Of a DNA stretch of 64,000 nt, positions 21,440 through 32,027 are shown piece by piece (position 1 is the stretch's first letter; every line of letters starts with the position of its first letter). The position numbers were made by a program, and so were the translations under genes. The notes below the pieces were generated by a model. The model ran no database searches. It saw only the letters and a list, made by a program, of their open reading frames with translations, and had not been told where the DNA came from. Source of the DNA: Channa striata (Eukaryota > Chordata > Actinopteri > Anabantiformes > Channidae); NCBI GenBank assembly GCA_033026295.1, contig CM065185.1:20950001-21014000 (forward strand). The letters are read 5' to 3'.

Positions 21440-22589
21440 AACTTAATGTTTCCGAACTGAAGAACAGGAGGTTTCTGTCTCTTCTATAGGTCAGTAACAG
21501 CTCAGCTCCTCCCTGAATCTGTCTCCTCTTACATCTGAATTTTCACGTCTCTCCTCCACTTCCTCTGACTTCAATAAGAAGAGACACTGATGCTTCAGTC
21601 ACCATCGTATTAATCAGGTTTAATTCATGTTGGATAGAAAGTGTGTAACTGGACAGGACATTTTAGGACTCAAATTATAAAAAAAAGAAACAGTTTCATA
21701 ATAATTCAGATTATCGTACAGACACAGACAGTTATTAGTACAGATCCTAATAAAGAGGAAACTCCTGGAGCTCTGTGCAGAACCAGTGGAATAAATACCA
21801 TTCACTCATTCACATGGTCCAAAAGTCCAATGTCCAGCTGGTTAAAACATGAGTCAGTCTGAAAGAAAATGCATGAAAAGCTGATGAACTATCAATAAAC
21901 TGATGTCTGTCACGAGCCTGTAACGACTAAAGATGTTGGAATGCAGATCTGCTCCCACTGCCAGCTCTTTGTTAAACCTCCAACTGTTAGTCTCAGTACT
22001 TCAGTCTTTATTGTTCTAGTAACATTTCAGAGATGAGCTTGTACAGTAAGAGGCAGCATGTCTACAATCAGTCACTTCTTTAGCTGTTTGACACTGGAAC
22101 TAAGGTTGAGTGTTTGAGTTGGGAACAATCAGAAACTGACCAGTCCGTGAGAATGAAGATAAAGGTGTTGTACATATGTTCACATATGTCATTTTATTAG
22201 TCTGACACTAATGTTCTCACTTTGCAGGATTTACCTGCTCAAACAGCCTCTGACACCGAAGGTGAAGCTGCTGTTGGGCCAGAGTGAGTCTGGAACAGCC
22301 AAATACTTCAGGTGGAAGATGTAATTATCAATCATCTAAGGTCTGACAAAAATGTTTGTTCAAAGTTGGTCTAATTATAATAATCCAGTGATTCTCATGA
22401 AACAGAAACACTCATAACAATGATGTTTTCTCCTTGATTTATAGTTTTCCTCCTTTGTATGTCACTGTGTATAAAAGCCTCTGACAAATGACTAAATGTA
22501 AATGATAATTTGTCTTTGGCAAAAGCACCGACTGCGTATAAAGACATGTCCCACAAGTCTCACACCTGAAAGCAACCTACTGTCTTTCC
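21440..22589. other. Intergenic, no gene seen
   Basis: Contains the V9 promoter region, then sequence without a visible duplicate in this window. The small open frames have no recognisable motif. Confidence 0.35.
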
Positions 22590-22890
22590 AGTAACCGTCT
22601 GTCTAACATAAATCTAACTTCTTCACTGTTTCATTTTCAGAAGTGCTGATGTTCGTCCTTACAAAGTGTCTGAATTGGAGGTATTTCAAAAAATCAATCC
22701 TCCATTGGCCATATTTATCCTGAAGCTGCTGGAATGACCCAAACGCACCCGGGATGTACAAATCCCCAACCTTGTACATCTCTAACACTTTCCACTGATC
22801 AAAGTCCGTCATGAAAAGGATAAATGACGGCTTTGTTGATATTGGTGTTGTGGAGGATAGAGCTCTAAGCTTGAGTTGTTTTGACAACGA
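22590..22890 (-). mobile_element. L1/Tx1-type LINE C-terminal relic
   Basis: The minus strand encodes a short frame containing FGSFQQLQDKYG, then DFLKYLQFRHFVR. This matches the FQQLxxKFGLPxxxFFRYLQxRxF signature that ends the ORF2 protein of L1-like elements. No other part of the element is found, so it is a small old fragment. Confidence 0.65.
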
Positions 22891-23490
22891 TATGGAAGTC
22901 AGTCCTCTCGTTCCATGTCAAGCCAGCTGTCGAGAACAATTATCTGAACCAGGCAGTAAGAGATACAGTGGGGGGTGAACGAAAATTCAAGTGTTGCTCT
23001 GCTAAACCACAGTTCTTTTTTAGTTTAAAGAATGAACTATAGTCGTGGCTGTTAACTTTTGGATGCCATCGTGTGAGATTCGTCCTTCCTTTCTGTTGGA
23101 CGCTGTGTTAGACTTTGTGTCAACACAACACAAACCAAACCTTAAAATCAACACACAGCTGAAGAACATTTGGCTTCAAATGATTAACACAGTTTTAGGG
23201 GCAAATAAAATTTGTAAGTTGTAGATTCACTAAGTTAAAAAGAGATTTTAAACACCAGCTTTATTAAACTTGAGTTTTCAGATATGGAATATTTTAATCA
23301 AAGACTCAAAGACAAAATTGTACATGTCTTTACATGTAGACATATTTAACTATGTGAGAGAAATTAATCTGCTTACAGAGTTGAATTTGAGCTCTACTGG
23401 AGGATTTCCTTTAATACTCAAATAGTATGACTGGTTTATGAAAATAATAGCAGGTCATTATTATTGTTGACTTCTGTGAAACACTGTTAT
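22891..23490. other. Intergenic, AT-rich, no gene seen
   Basis: Low-complexity AT-rich sequence between the LINE relic and V10. Unlike other cassette-bearing V segments, the flank beyond the V10 nonamer loses the shared sequence after about 40 bp and has no CTCF-like core. Confidence 0.35.
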
Positions 23491-23533
23491 TTTGAATGCT
23501 GGATGTTGTGGAGTCTTGTGTCTTTGCTCCAAA

Positions 23534-23571
23534 GGTTTTTGTACAGACTTGTGCTGTTTCCTGTCACTGTG
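23534..23571 (-). other. V10 RSS (22-bp spacer), flank without CTCF-like core
   Basis: Heptamer CACAGTG (23,565-23,571), nonamer ACAAAAACC (23,534-23,542). The shared flank breaks down near 23,495 (gaatgctggatgttgtgg), removing the CTCF-like core found at the other sites. Confidence 0.88.
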
Positions 23572-24006
23572 GGCTGCAGAGCACAGTAGTACACAGCAGA
23601 GTCAGACACTGCAGCAGACGAGATGATGATCTTATAGATTTGTTTGTTTTCCACTTTAATCTTGTATCGAAGATGTGGAATAGCTACTTGTCCTGAAGCC
23701 GAGTGTGAGTTGAGTAACTCTGGCGGTTTTCCAGGATATTGTCGATACCAGAAGAAATAATCATTAGTTGCTGCTTGTCTGGAGTATTTGTAGGACAGAG
23801 TAACGTCGCTGTCTTCTAAAGTGAACTGTTCCTTGTTGACAGGAGTGAGATCTTCACAGCTGACACCTGAACAAAGAAATAACTTTGTTAGAACATGTTG
23901 AAAAATCCAGACAGTTACTTCTATTCCTGATGATGTTTTCATGAATCTTACCTTTCAGAATGGATAATAATAGTAGATGATGGACATAATACTTCAATGA
24001 CAGCAT
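23572..24006 (-). CDS. V10: TCR alpha/delta-type V segment, group A
   Basis: Leader exon 23,952-24,006; V exon 23,572-23,866. It begins GVSCEDLTPVNKEQF. It has the Cys-to-Tyr change in LSYKYS and FR2 YFFWYRQYPGKPPELL. FR3 (QVAIPHLRYKIKVENKQ) is shared only with V14, and the end is YYCALQ. The frame is open. V14 has an almost identical body but the CAVR end. Promoter motif CAGGAAGT at 24,047-24,054. Confidence 0.9.
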
Positions 24007-24054
24007 GTTGACTGTGTTTGTGCTTTGTGTGTTAAACTGAGCTGAACAGGAAGT

Positions 24055-24987
24055 TTCTCTCTCTTTTATAGATCAGTAACAGCTCAGCTCCTCCCTCAGT
24101 CTCTGTCTCCTCTCATTTCCCTTCTACTTCCACTTCTTCTTGGTTTATTGATTCTTCTTCTTTGATTCCATCTTTGTATCAGCTGCAGGTCAGAAAGGTT
24201 TGTTTGTGTTTTTTTAATTTTTCTCTCTAACAATAGTAATTTAATGTTGTCAGTCATTTACAGTATAAAACACCTTTTAAGGATTTGCAAACACAACAAG
24301 GACCTAATTTATTTTTCTAACGTTGGGCCAGAATTCTCCTTTTCATAATAATTAAAAGGTTCAGTTTCAAATGTATAAACACATTCAGACAAATGGAATA
24401 AGATTGACTTCACAGTTTAGAAGATTTCTCCTGACTTGCAGAATTTCTGAGTTAAATAAAATGATGACTGACTTTATTATGTAAAGTGCCGTGAGATGAC
24501 TTTGTAGTGAATTTGGTGTTTTGTACATAAAGTTGAGTTGAATTGAAAAATGCCGGTTGTAGACTCATTTGATTCTAGGATGTGCCTGGACACCAGCAGT
24601 GACCAGGATGTGGAAACCAGCTGTCATCATTTCTGGACCAAACACTTTCAGTTGATGTTGTGATTAAAATAATTTGACTAGAAAATGGATCATGTCCAGA
24701 CAAAACAAGTGGACCTAGGATTGAACCATGTGGTCAATTCCAGGGACCAGAGATTCTCTAACCTCCAAGGTTGTTGTTGGACCAATGAAGGTCACAGTAG
24801 GAGGAAGTTCAGCTGAAGATTTAGTGATGGTGATTATTTTCCTCTCTGGATGTCGTCAGTTTCAGATTCTAACTGAAACATTGACGTCATATTTTAAAGG
24901 ATGTTTTCATGTTTAAAGGAGCCTGTTGATGGATGTGGATCAGTTTGTAGCGGATTTTCTTTGTGTTCCACTCATTCACAGCCCAAA
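24055..24987. repeat. V10 upstream block
   Basis: Up to about 24,570 it matches the V1 upstream region (1,330-1,830). 24,780-24,987 matches 3,190-3,412. A LINE RT relic (ggacctaggattgaaccatg) lies near 24,711. No gene is seen. Confidence 0.5.
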
Positions 24988-24989
24988 TA

Positions 24990-26050
24990 CACTACCTGGC
25001 CAAAAGAAAGTCACCCCAAAGAAAATAAGGTCAGACGCTCTAACATTTGTTGGACCTCCTTTAGCTTTGATTACGACCTGCATTCGCTGTGGCAGTGTTT
25101 CCATCAACTCAATCGCAATGTCACAATAGGAGAGTCGGAAAATTGCGCAAAGCGTTCTCCAGCACATCCCGAGATTCTCACTGCACTCTGTGGTGGTCAG
25201 TCCATCTGTGAAAATGATGTCACATACTCCCTCTTTCACAATTTGAGTCCGATGAATCTTGACATCGTCATCTTGGAATATGCCTGTGCCATCAGGGAAG
25301 AAAAAAATCCACTGATGGAATAACCTGCTCATTCAGTATATTCAGGTAGTCAGCTGACCTCATTCTTTGGGCACATAATGTTGCTGAACCTAGACCTGAA
25401 CTTCTGCAGCACCCCCAGATCATAGCACTGCTGCCACATGCTTGTACAGTAGACACTAGGCATGATGGGTGAATCACTTCATGTGCCTCTCTTCTTACCC
25501 TGATGCTCATTTTGAAACAGGGTAAATCTGGACTCATGAGACCACATGACCTTTTTCCATCCCTTGAGTTCCCTTCACATTGTGTGTGGAAATGCTCCTA
25601 CTTTCACTATCAAACACAGCCTTGAGTTCTAATGTTGCTTTTCTATGATTCGATGTCAAACATTTCAGTGATCACGCCAACCACAATAAGTCAGGACTTT
25701 TTTTTCTGACTACATTTCTTCATCGAGTTCGATTGTTCCCCGCTATCCTTCCAATATTTAATAATGCGTTGGACAGTTCTTAACTCAATTTAACTAGTTT
25801 CTGCAATCTCCTTAGATGTTTTCTCTGCTTGATCCACGCCAATGGTTTGTCCCTTTTCAAACAGACCATGGGACGTGTCTTTCGACATGGTTTTTCAAGA
25901 AATGAGAAGCTATTCGTTGCATGAGTTGGGGTTAAACAACTTGCTGCCAGCTGAAAGATAATCCTCCATGCAGTAATTAACCAATGGGAGGCTCTTACCT
26001 ATTTGCTTAGTTAAATCCAGGTGGTGACTTTTTTTTTTGGCCAGGCAGTG
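24990..26050 (-). mobile_element. Tc1-A: Tc1/mariner transposon, decayed
   Basis: It is 1,061 bp with terminal inverted repeats: cactacctggccaaaagaaa at the low end and, reversed, cactgcctggccaaaa at the high end. The low side is flanked by TA; the high side has AA where TA is expected. On the minus strand the transposase relic reads FKMSIRVRREAHEV, then SADYLNILNEQVIPSVDFFL, then IFQDDDVKIHRTQ, the region of the second catalytic aspartate. It carries at least one frameshift near 25,300. The paralogous site at about 3,412-3,420 is empty. Confidence 0.88.
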
Positions 26051-26299
26051 AATGTTTTTATGTTACAAGAAAAAACAGTTGGAGCTGCTCAGAGAAACTT
26101 CTTTGGAATCATTTTCCTCTTTCAGTTTGATGAAAACAATAAATGACAATATCCAGCAAATAATTTACCATTTAGTTGTGAACCCGTTTGTTCCTGCAGC
26201 AGCTGAACTGTGGCTTAGAAAAGATGTTTGTGTTGAATTAAAAGTTTCCAAGTTAAAAACTCACTTGTAGGAAATCATGTAGAAACTTTTCAGATGCCC
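26051..26299. repeat. Continuation of the block interrupted by Tc1-A
   Basis: Matches 3,413-3,560 up to about 26,160, then passes into the Tc1-relic block shared with 51,640 onwards. No gene is seen. Confidence 0.45.
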
Positions 26300-26875
26300 C
26301 CTTTACCAACAACCTGATGGTCACTCTGACTCAGCTCCAGAGATCCTGTGTGGACAAAGTTCCAGAAGGACAGCCCTTCATCGATCTGGACTTTATGGCA
26401 CAGTGGCTAGAAGGAAGCCTCCCCTCAGTCCAGTCACATGAAAGCTGCTTTGAGTTTGTGTAAAAAGACCCTAAATTACTCTCAGACTGTGAGTAACAAG
26501 CTTCTCTGGTCTGATGAAACCACGTTTTAATACTCTGGCATCAGTTCTAAATGTTACGTCTCATGGTAAGCAGGGACCACTCATCAACTGATACCATCTC
26601 TACAGTGAAGCGTGGTGGTGGCAGGATCATGTTATGGGGGTGACAGGGACTGATAGACTGATCAGGGTTGAGGAAAAGCTGAATCGAGTAAAATGCAGAG
26701 ATGTCCTCAATGAAAACCTATTTCACAGCATTTGGGAGCTCAGACTGGGTGACTTGAATCCTATTGAACTTCTCTGGACAGACGGCTGCCCACCAACAGT
26801 CCCAATCCAACCTAAATGAGACTGAAGGAAAGACAATTGGTAGAAAATCCCTCAGTCCAGTTGTACAAAGCTTCA
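26300..26875 (+). mobile_element. Tc1-like transposase relic (copy 1)
   Basis: The plus strand reads decayed Tc1 transposase: LTQLQRSCVDKVPEGQPF, then FMAQWLEGSLPS, then SLV, then SEAWWWQDHVMG and MGVTGTDRLIRVEEKL, ending near DLNPIELLW. Frames are broken and segments missing. A sister copy at 51,711-52,222 has the same neighbours, so the relic was duplicated with its block. Confidence 0.75.
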
Positions 26876-27615
26876 ACTTTTAACTTTATTTATATTTATA
26901 TAGCACCAATTTACAACAAGGTCATCTCAAGACCCTTTACATAATAAAGTCAAAACTATTCAAACTACTACTACTACTCTTTCGGCTTTTCCCATCAGAG
27001 AGGGAGAAAGACGACTACGGGACAAAGAAGATACAGAGTTAATGTATAGTGGTGACATTATAAATATGGGGTGAGAGGAGAGAGTGAAGAGAAGAGGAAA
27101 GTGGCTCAGTCCAGAGTCCCCCAGCAGTCTAAGCCTATAGCAGCATGACTATAACCAACTATAAGCTTTATCGAAGAGGAAGGTTTTGAGCCTAGTCTTA
27201 AAAATAGAGAGGGTGTCTGCTTCCCGAATCAGGACTGGGAGCTGGTTCCACAGGAGAGGAGCTTGATACCTAAAGGCTCTGCCTCCTATTCTATTTTTGG
27301 AAATTCTGGGAACCACAAGTAGGCCTGCATTTTGGGACCGAAGTGGTCCAGTAGGATGATATGGTAAAAGGAGATCTTTTAGCTATGATGGACAGGTATG
27401 TTAGGTATGTTGTGTCAAACTCAAAAACACTCGTGGCTGTAACTGCTGCCAAAGGACAGACAGGAAAAGGTCCTGTAGCCATCTGACTTCTGTTTAAATT
27501 TAGGGGCAGACAGGAGCACTACACCCTTGGAGCCAAGAGCATGATAAGCAGTATAAGGTTTAAGGAGATCAGATAAGTAAGAAGTTTCTCTAAGCAGGTT
27601 CAAAGTTTTCATTGA
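26876..27615 (-). mobile_element. L2-type LINE 3' relic with other LINE C-terminus
   Basis: Starting from the low side, 26,876-27,390 is an L2-type 3' region (aactttatttata end, then the cactttcctcttctct region in reverse) lacking the RT. 27,421-27,612 encodes a decayed C-terminus of another LINE (TSYLSDLLKPYTAYHALGSK, LLSAPKFKQKSDGYRTF). At 26,967-26,998 a 32-bp piece identical to the RTE 3' end, including its microsatellite, sits inside the L2 part. The sister copy is 52,223-53,150. Confidence 0.7.
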
Positions 27616-28763
27616 TTATCCTTTTACAATGACAAAGTATCTGCCTACAGTGTTGATGTCAGAGAAAAGACATTTTACAATATTTCGTTATTATCAGAGA
27701 TTTAGTTTGATGAAACAGTTTAATCTAGTTTAGTTCTAGTAGTTCATTCTACTAGACTTAGCGAGTTAAACAATCCAACGTGACTTCACTTAGGCAATCG
27801 ACTCTGTGGATCACAGGCAGTAAATTTGGGGACTGATCAGTACCGGCAGATGAAAGTTCAAAAGAATTAATAAACAAACACGGCGATAACAGTGCCGTTT
27901 AGCAAGTCAAAGCAAAGCAAGAGACAGAGAGGGAGAGATTCAAGCTCAGGTTTAAAATTCTAGCAGGACAAGCTAGAGCTCAAGTTAGTTAAATATGAGG
28001 GGAAGAATATGAGCCTCTAAAATTGTTAGGATATGTTCAGATTTTTTGCCTATTAAATGCTTGAGACTTTTGAGTCAAGATGTAAAAGAGAAGGTTTTTT
28101 ATGCCTTTCCTTGCTTTATTTCATTTCTTCAAAGTTAATCACTTTATTTAAACATTTTTATTCTTGCTTATTTTAAATTTGTCGAAATATGTTTTTGAAT
28201 TGTATTGAATTCATTTGATTTGACAGTCAAGTATTGATTACATGCAGGCTGCTTAATGATACATCCCAGTAAATATTTAGACATTATAATCTTCTGGACC
28301 TTTTATTCCAAAAACATTGTGTAACCAGACCTCTTTAAATTTTAGTTAAACACCCCTGGTCTAGTGGATGTTGTGGAGTATTGTGTTGTCTTTGCTCCAA
28401 AGGTTTTTGTTCTGCTTTGTACGGCTTTGGCTGTTTCTGCAAAACCAGAAACACAAAACTTGAAATTAAAAAAGCCCTAATAATAAAGGGACCCAGCATT
28501 GAACCTTGTGGTTCACCACGAGATAACAGGTGAGAAAAAGTAAAACAAAAACTTCTTTTACGGATAAAAACAGAAGATATCAGTATTCAGATTTATTATT
28601 CCGACCTATTGATGGGAAATTTGTCCACACGCTCAGGTTTTCGTCTACAGGCAGTTTAGAGTCTCCTGTTGCCCACATACACGAAATATCACATTGTCTC
28701 TCATTCTGAGTTTGATCTTCTTTTCTTTACTGTCACAAACCATCAGAGTGTAACAGTGTGTGT
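27616..28763. repeat. V11 downstream block, with solo RSS-flank relic
   Basis: Matches 34,346-35,420 and 53,150-54,870. At 28,359-28,437 it contains a degenerate copy of the post-RSS flank and nonamer (nonamer-like ggtttttgt at 28,402-28,410) with no heptamer and no V. A LINE RT relic (ggacccagcattgaaccttg) is near 28,489. Confidence 0.6.
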
Positions 28764-28810
28764 CTCCCTCTAGTGGACGTTGTGGAGTATTGTGTTGTCT
28801 TTGCTCCAAA

Positions 28811-28848
28811 GGTTTTTGTACAGACTTGTGCTGTTTCCTGTCACTGTG
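28811..28848 (-). other. V11 RSS (22-bp spacer)
   Basis: Heptamer CACAGTG (28,842-28,848), nonamer ACAAAAACC (28,811-28,819); CTCF-like core at 28,764-28,776. Confidence 0.9.
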
Positions 28849-29278
28849 GGCTGCAGAGCACAGTAGTACACAGCAGAGTCAGACAGATGAAGCTTCTCGA
28901 TCGTCAGAGGAACTGATGTTCCGTTGATTGTAGCATGAAATCTGTTGCTCGGGAACTCTGGAGCATTTTCTCTTGATGTTGAGAAACGTCGTAACATGTA
29001 CTTAGGAAAGTCATTCATCTCTTGTTTGTACCAGAACAAATAAGCAGCGGAGGAAACACTGGTCTGAAAAGTACAGTCGAGTGTAACATCATCTCCTTCA
29101 GCAGCAGTAACATCTGCCCTTGTCTGGGTCACTTTGTCTTCTCCTTTACACTCTGGGGAAGAACAGAACATGTCGAATAAATCTTCATTCATCATCAATT
29201 GTGTTTGATAAAGAAATACACTGAGTCTTTGTTACCGCAGCAAAGAGCAGCAAGAATAATCCAGAGCCAATGTTCCAT
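28849..29278 (-). CDS. V11: TCR alpha/delta-type V segment, group C
   Basis: Leader exon 29,236-29,278 (MEHWLWIILAALCC); V exon 28,849-29,152 begins ECKGEDKVTQTRAD. It has TLDCTFQ, YLFWYKQEMNDFPKYML and LSDSAVYYCALQ. CDR1 (SVSSAAY) is one residue longer than in V4 and V6 and is shared with V15. The frame is open. Confidence 0.9.
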
Positions 29279-29480
29279 GTGTCCCAGCAGGTGTAAATGA
29301 ACAGGAGAAAGTGTGTGATGTTCAACCTTCAGTCTGACAGTTGTTCTCTTCACAGCAGCAGTTCTTATTGACACGATGGTTGAACACAGTGCACAAGTCG
29401 TGCAGCAGCTACTTGATAATGTGGCTCCTCTAGTGGAGGGAGATGGTTCACTTCAACAGTGTGGAAACAAGGCTTCCAGC
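29279..29480. repeat. V11 promoter region
   Basis: Copy of the V6 and V15 upstream region, with the weaker CTCF-like ctcctctagtgg at 29,425-29,436. The shared sequence stops near 29,485; the group D partner present at V7 and V16 is absent here. Confidence 0.5.
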
Positions 29481-29900
29481 AGCTGAGTGATGAACTAGAA
29501 AAAAATATTTGTTTTACCTGTAGTGTAAGCATGGCAGGGGTCTCGCTACCATGGGGCACCACCATGCTTGCACCAATGTAGGAGAAACACTGCAGGTCAG
29601 CTGGTCTCATAGACAAAAAACAAGGTTGACGTCTACAAAGAAAAGATGTTATGGTGTTTGGATCCAAGGGAAGAACTTGTTTCAGATGCAGAGCACACAA
29701 AGAGATGTTAGATGTCTGAATTTTGATAACTTCATTTTAGAACAAGACAATGATCCTAAGGATTCTTACTATTCGTGCAAGACTTATATGGAAGAAAGTA
29801 GCTGCTGAAATCACAAGTTCAATCACGTCAAGATCAAGTCTGAACCGCAGTGAGCTGGACTGAAATGTTTAGAACCAACTGCACAGCAGATTTAGGCTTA
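29481..29900 (+). mobile_element. Tc1-like transposase relic (different family)
   Basis: The plus strand contains a frame ending FILEQDNDPKDSYYSCKTYM. This fits the QDNDPKHTSxxCKxYL region around the second catalytic aspartate of Tc1 transposases; upstream, WGTTMLAPM-like and VWIQGKNLFQM segments are also plausible. No terminal repeats were found. It lies where the V11 block lost its group D partner. Confidence 0.5.
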
Positions 29901-30955
29901 GGCAGAAGGTCTGGGAGTAAACCACAACTGCACATCTTCAAACACTGATCAGTAGAATGACACAGATTTTTATCAGGCAGTTACTGCTGTAATGGGCAGT
30001 TTTTTTGAAAGTTTAACATTTTAACATTTAGCAAATTTGATTCGACCATTATTCGGTACTCAAATATGTTTGAAGAAACATATTTTGGTTTTTTTTGTGT
30101 TTGTGATCCAGTTGAAACCATTTGATTTAATAAAAGTAACAAAAGGTAACAGCAATACAAAAATGTTTTGGTGGTTCAAGACTTTCTGTGTTTATGAGCT
30201 GCACATGTTTTTGTGCTAATTCAGTGATATTTCACTTTGATCTGGAGAGATCAGGTACAACATGAGTCTGCTGATAATCAAAAGAAAGCTCAGTGTGAAA
30301 CATGATACCCAGAGAAAAACAGAGAGCTTCACTCTCAACAATATTTAAAGTAGAGATTATTGAACCAAATAAATTATCAGATTAGAATTCAATCAGCTGC
30401 AGATGTTCTGCAACACCAGCACTCAGCATGTTAGAAACAGGCTGAAAACAACTGAGGGTTTAATGAAATATATTAGAACATGTTCTGTAGTAAAACAGCG
30501 AGAGTGGGTTTATGTTAATGACAAAATAGAAACTGACTCAGGACCCAGGATTGAACCCTGAGGTTCACCACAGAAAATATAACCTATAGGACAGAATGAA
30601 CCGCAGATAATCTCTTAAAATAAGAATAAAATAAATTAGGAGCTGATTTTAGGTGTTTCCTGTCACTGTTGAGCATCAAAAAAGTACAGCTTTCCACATC
30701 TGAAGCTGTTGGAACAAACATGATTAAAACATTTTTTAGATCTTAGAAAAACTTTATTTTACTCAGTTCACACAATCAGTGAGTAAAAAAAAAAGATTTA
30801 AAGAATAATATTGTATTTATATGATGATTTTACCTTTCTCAAGTTAGAACCAGTTGACGATTTAGAAAAAGCATTAAAGAGAAAGAATAATGATGGTGGA
30901 TACGTCAGTATCAACAAGATACGTTAGTTTGTGTGACATTTCTGAAGTGTAACAG
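29901..30955. repeat. V12 downstream block
   Basis: 30,305-30,955 matches 109-757. 29,901-30,304 has no recognised content. A LINE RT relic (ggacccaggattgaaccctg) is near 30,541. Confidence 0.5.
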
Positions 30956-31009
30956 TGTGTGTCTCCCTCTAGTGGACGTTGTGGTGTATTGCGTTGTCTT
31001 TGCTCCAAA

Positions 31010-31047
31010 GGTTTTTGTACAGACTTGTGCTGTTTCCTGTCACTGTG
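31010..31047 (-). other. V12 RSS (22-bp spacer)
   Basis: Heptamer CACAGTG (31,041-31,047), nonamer ACAAAAACC (31,010-31,018); CTCF-like core at 30,963-30,975. The signal is intact on a broken V. Confidence 0.88.
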
Positions 31048-31479
31048 GGCCTCACAGCACAGTAGTACACAGCGGAGTCAGACACTGCAGCAGACGAGAT
31101 CTGTAGATAGACTTGAGTTTTATCTTCACTGACTCTGGCTGACAGGTTGGACTTTGTTTCATTTTTTGTTCCATAATGAGAGATGAGGATCTCTGGAGGT
31201 TTTCCTGGATATAGTCGGTTCCCCTAAGAAATAATCAGCAGCACCTTTGGAGAATTTACAGGACAGAGTAACATCACTGCTTTCTAACCTGAACTGTTCA
31301 GTGTTGACTGAAGTGAGATCTTGACAGCTGACAACTGAAAAACACAAATAAAATGAAATGATTTAATCAATGAATCAAATTCAGAACATAGTTGAAATTA
31401 ACCTCTTTGAAGAATCTTACATACCTCTTAGAATAATTAATAATAGCAGAGAAGATAGATCGTACTTTAATAACAGCAT
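31048..31479 (-). pseudogene. V12: group B V segment, frameshifted, core Trp lost
   Basis: Leader exon 31,425-31,479 (MLLLKYDLSSLLLLIILR); V exon 31,048-31,334 begins VSCQDLTSVNTEQF and keeps TLSCKFS. Around 31,220, V9 reads TTC TTC TGG TAC CGA. V12 instead has one extra base and several substitutions (TTC TTA GGG GAA CCG), so the FR2 tryptophan is lost and the frame shifts. The acceptor side has changed to CAG|TTG, giving Val for Gly at the splice codon. The promoter motif is mutated (CAGAAAGT). Confidence 0.88.
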
Positions 31480-32027
31480 GTTGAACAAAATTAATGTTTC
31501 TGAACTGAAGAACAGAAAGTTTCTCTCTCTTCTATAGATCAGTAACAGCTCAGCTCCTCCCTCAGTCTCTGTCTCCTTCACTTCTCTTTGGTTTAAAGAT
31601 GCTTTGGTTCTTCGAATGAGAGTAAAAGAAATAGGTTTATTTATGTTTAGATTTTTTTTGTAAATCAGTGGTTTAATATTTACTGCTAAGATGAAGCTGA
31701 CATGTTTCCTGTTTTACTCCTGCTGCACATTGATTTTGTTCACTAACACAAGTAGAATTTTTTTCTTCATCTTCACATCTGAGGAGGATTCATAATCGTT
31801 AGGTTACCTCACTGAGCAGCAGTTGTCCACTTACAGGAAGAGTTGATGGTGACTAACAGCTGCAGTGTGTTAACTGGTGTCATCACCAGCTACTGTACAG
31901 TTGGATCCTTAAATGTCTGTAACTGATCTGAGTCAGACAGATTACTATAGAAACTATAGTGTTTCTTTACTTGTTGTAATGACGTGAAAAAGCCTCTTCC
32001 TGTTTGTGTGTGTGTATTCATTCATTT
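31480..32027. other. Intergenic, no gene seen
   Basis: V12 promoter region followed by sequence with no visible duplicate or coding pattern; a short TG-rich tract lies near 32,005. Confidence 0.35.

Noticed and set aside
21620..23480. J or D gene segments in the V-free gaps
   Set aside because: I looked for 12-bp-spacer RSS followed by an FGxG motif and a splice donor and saw none here or in 42.9-46.7 kb.
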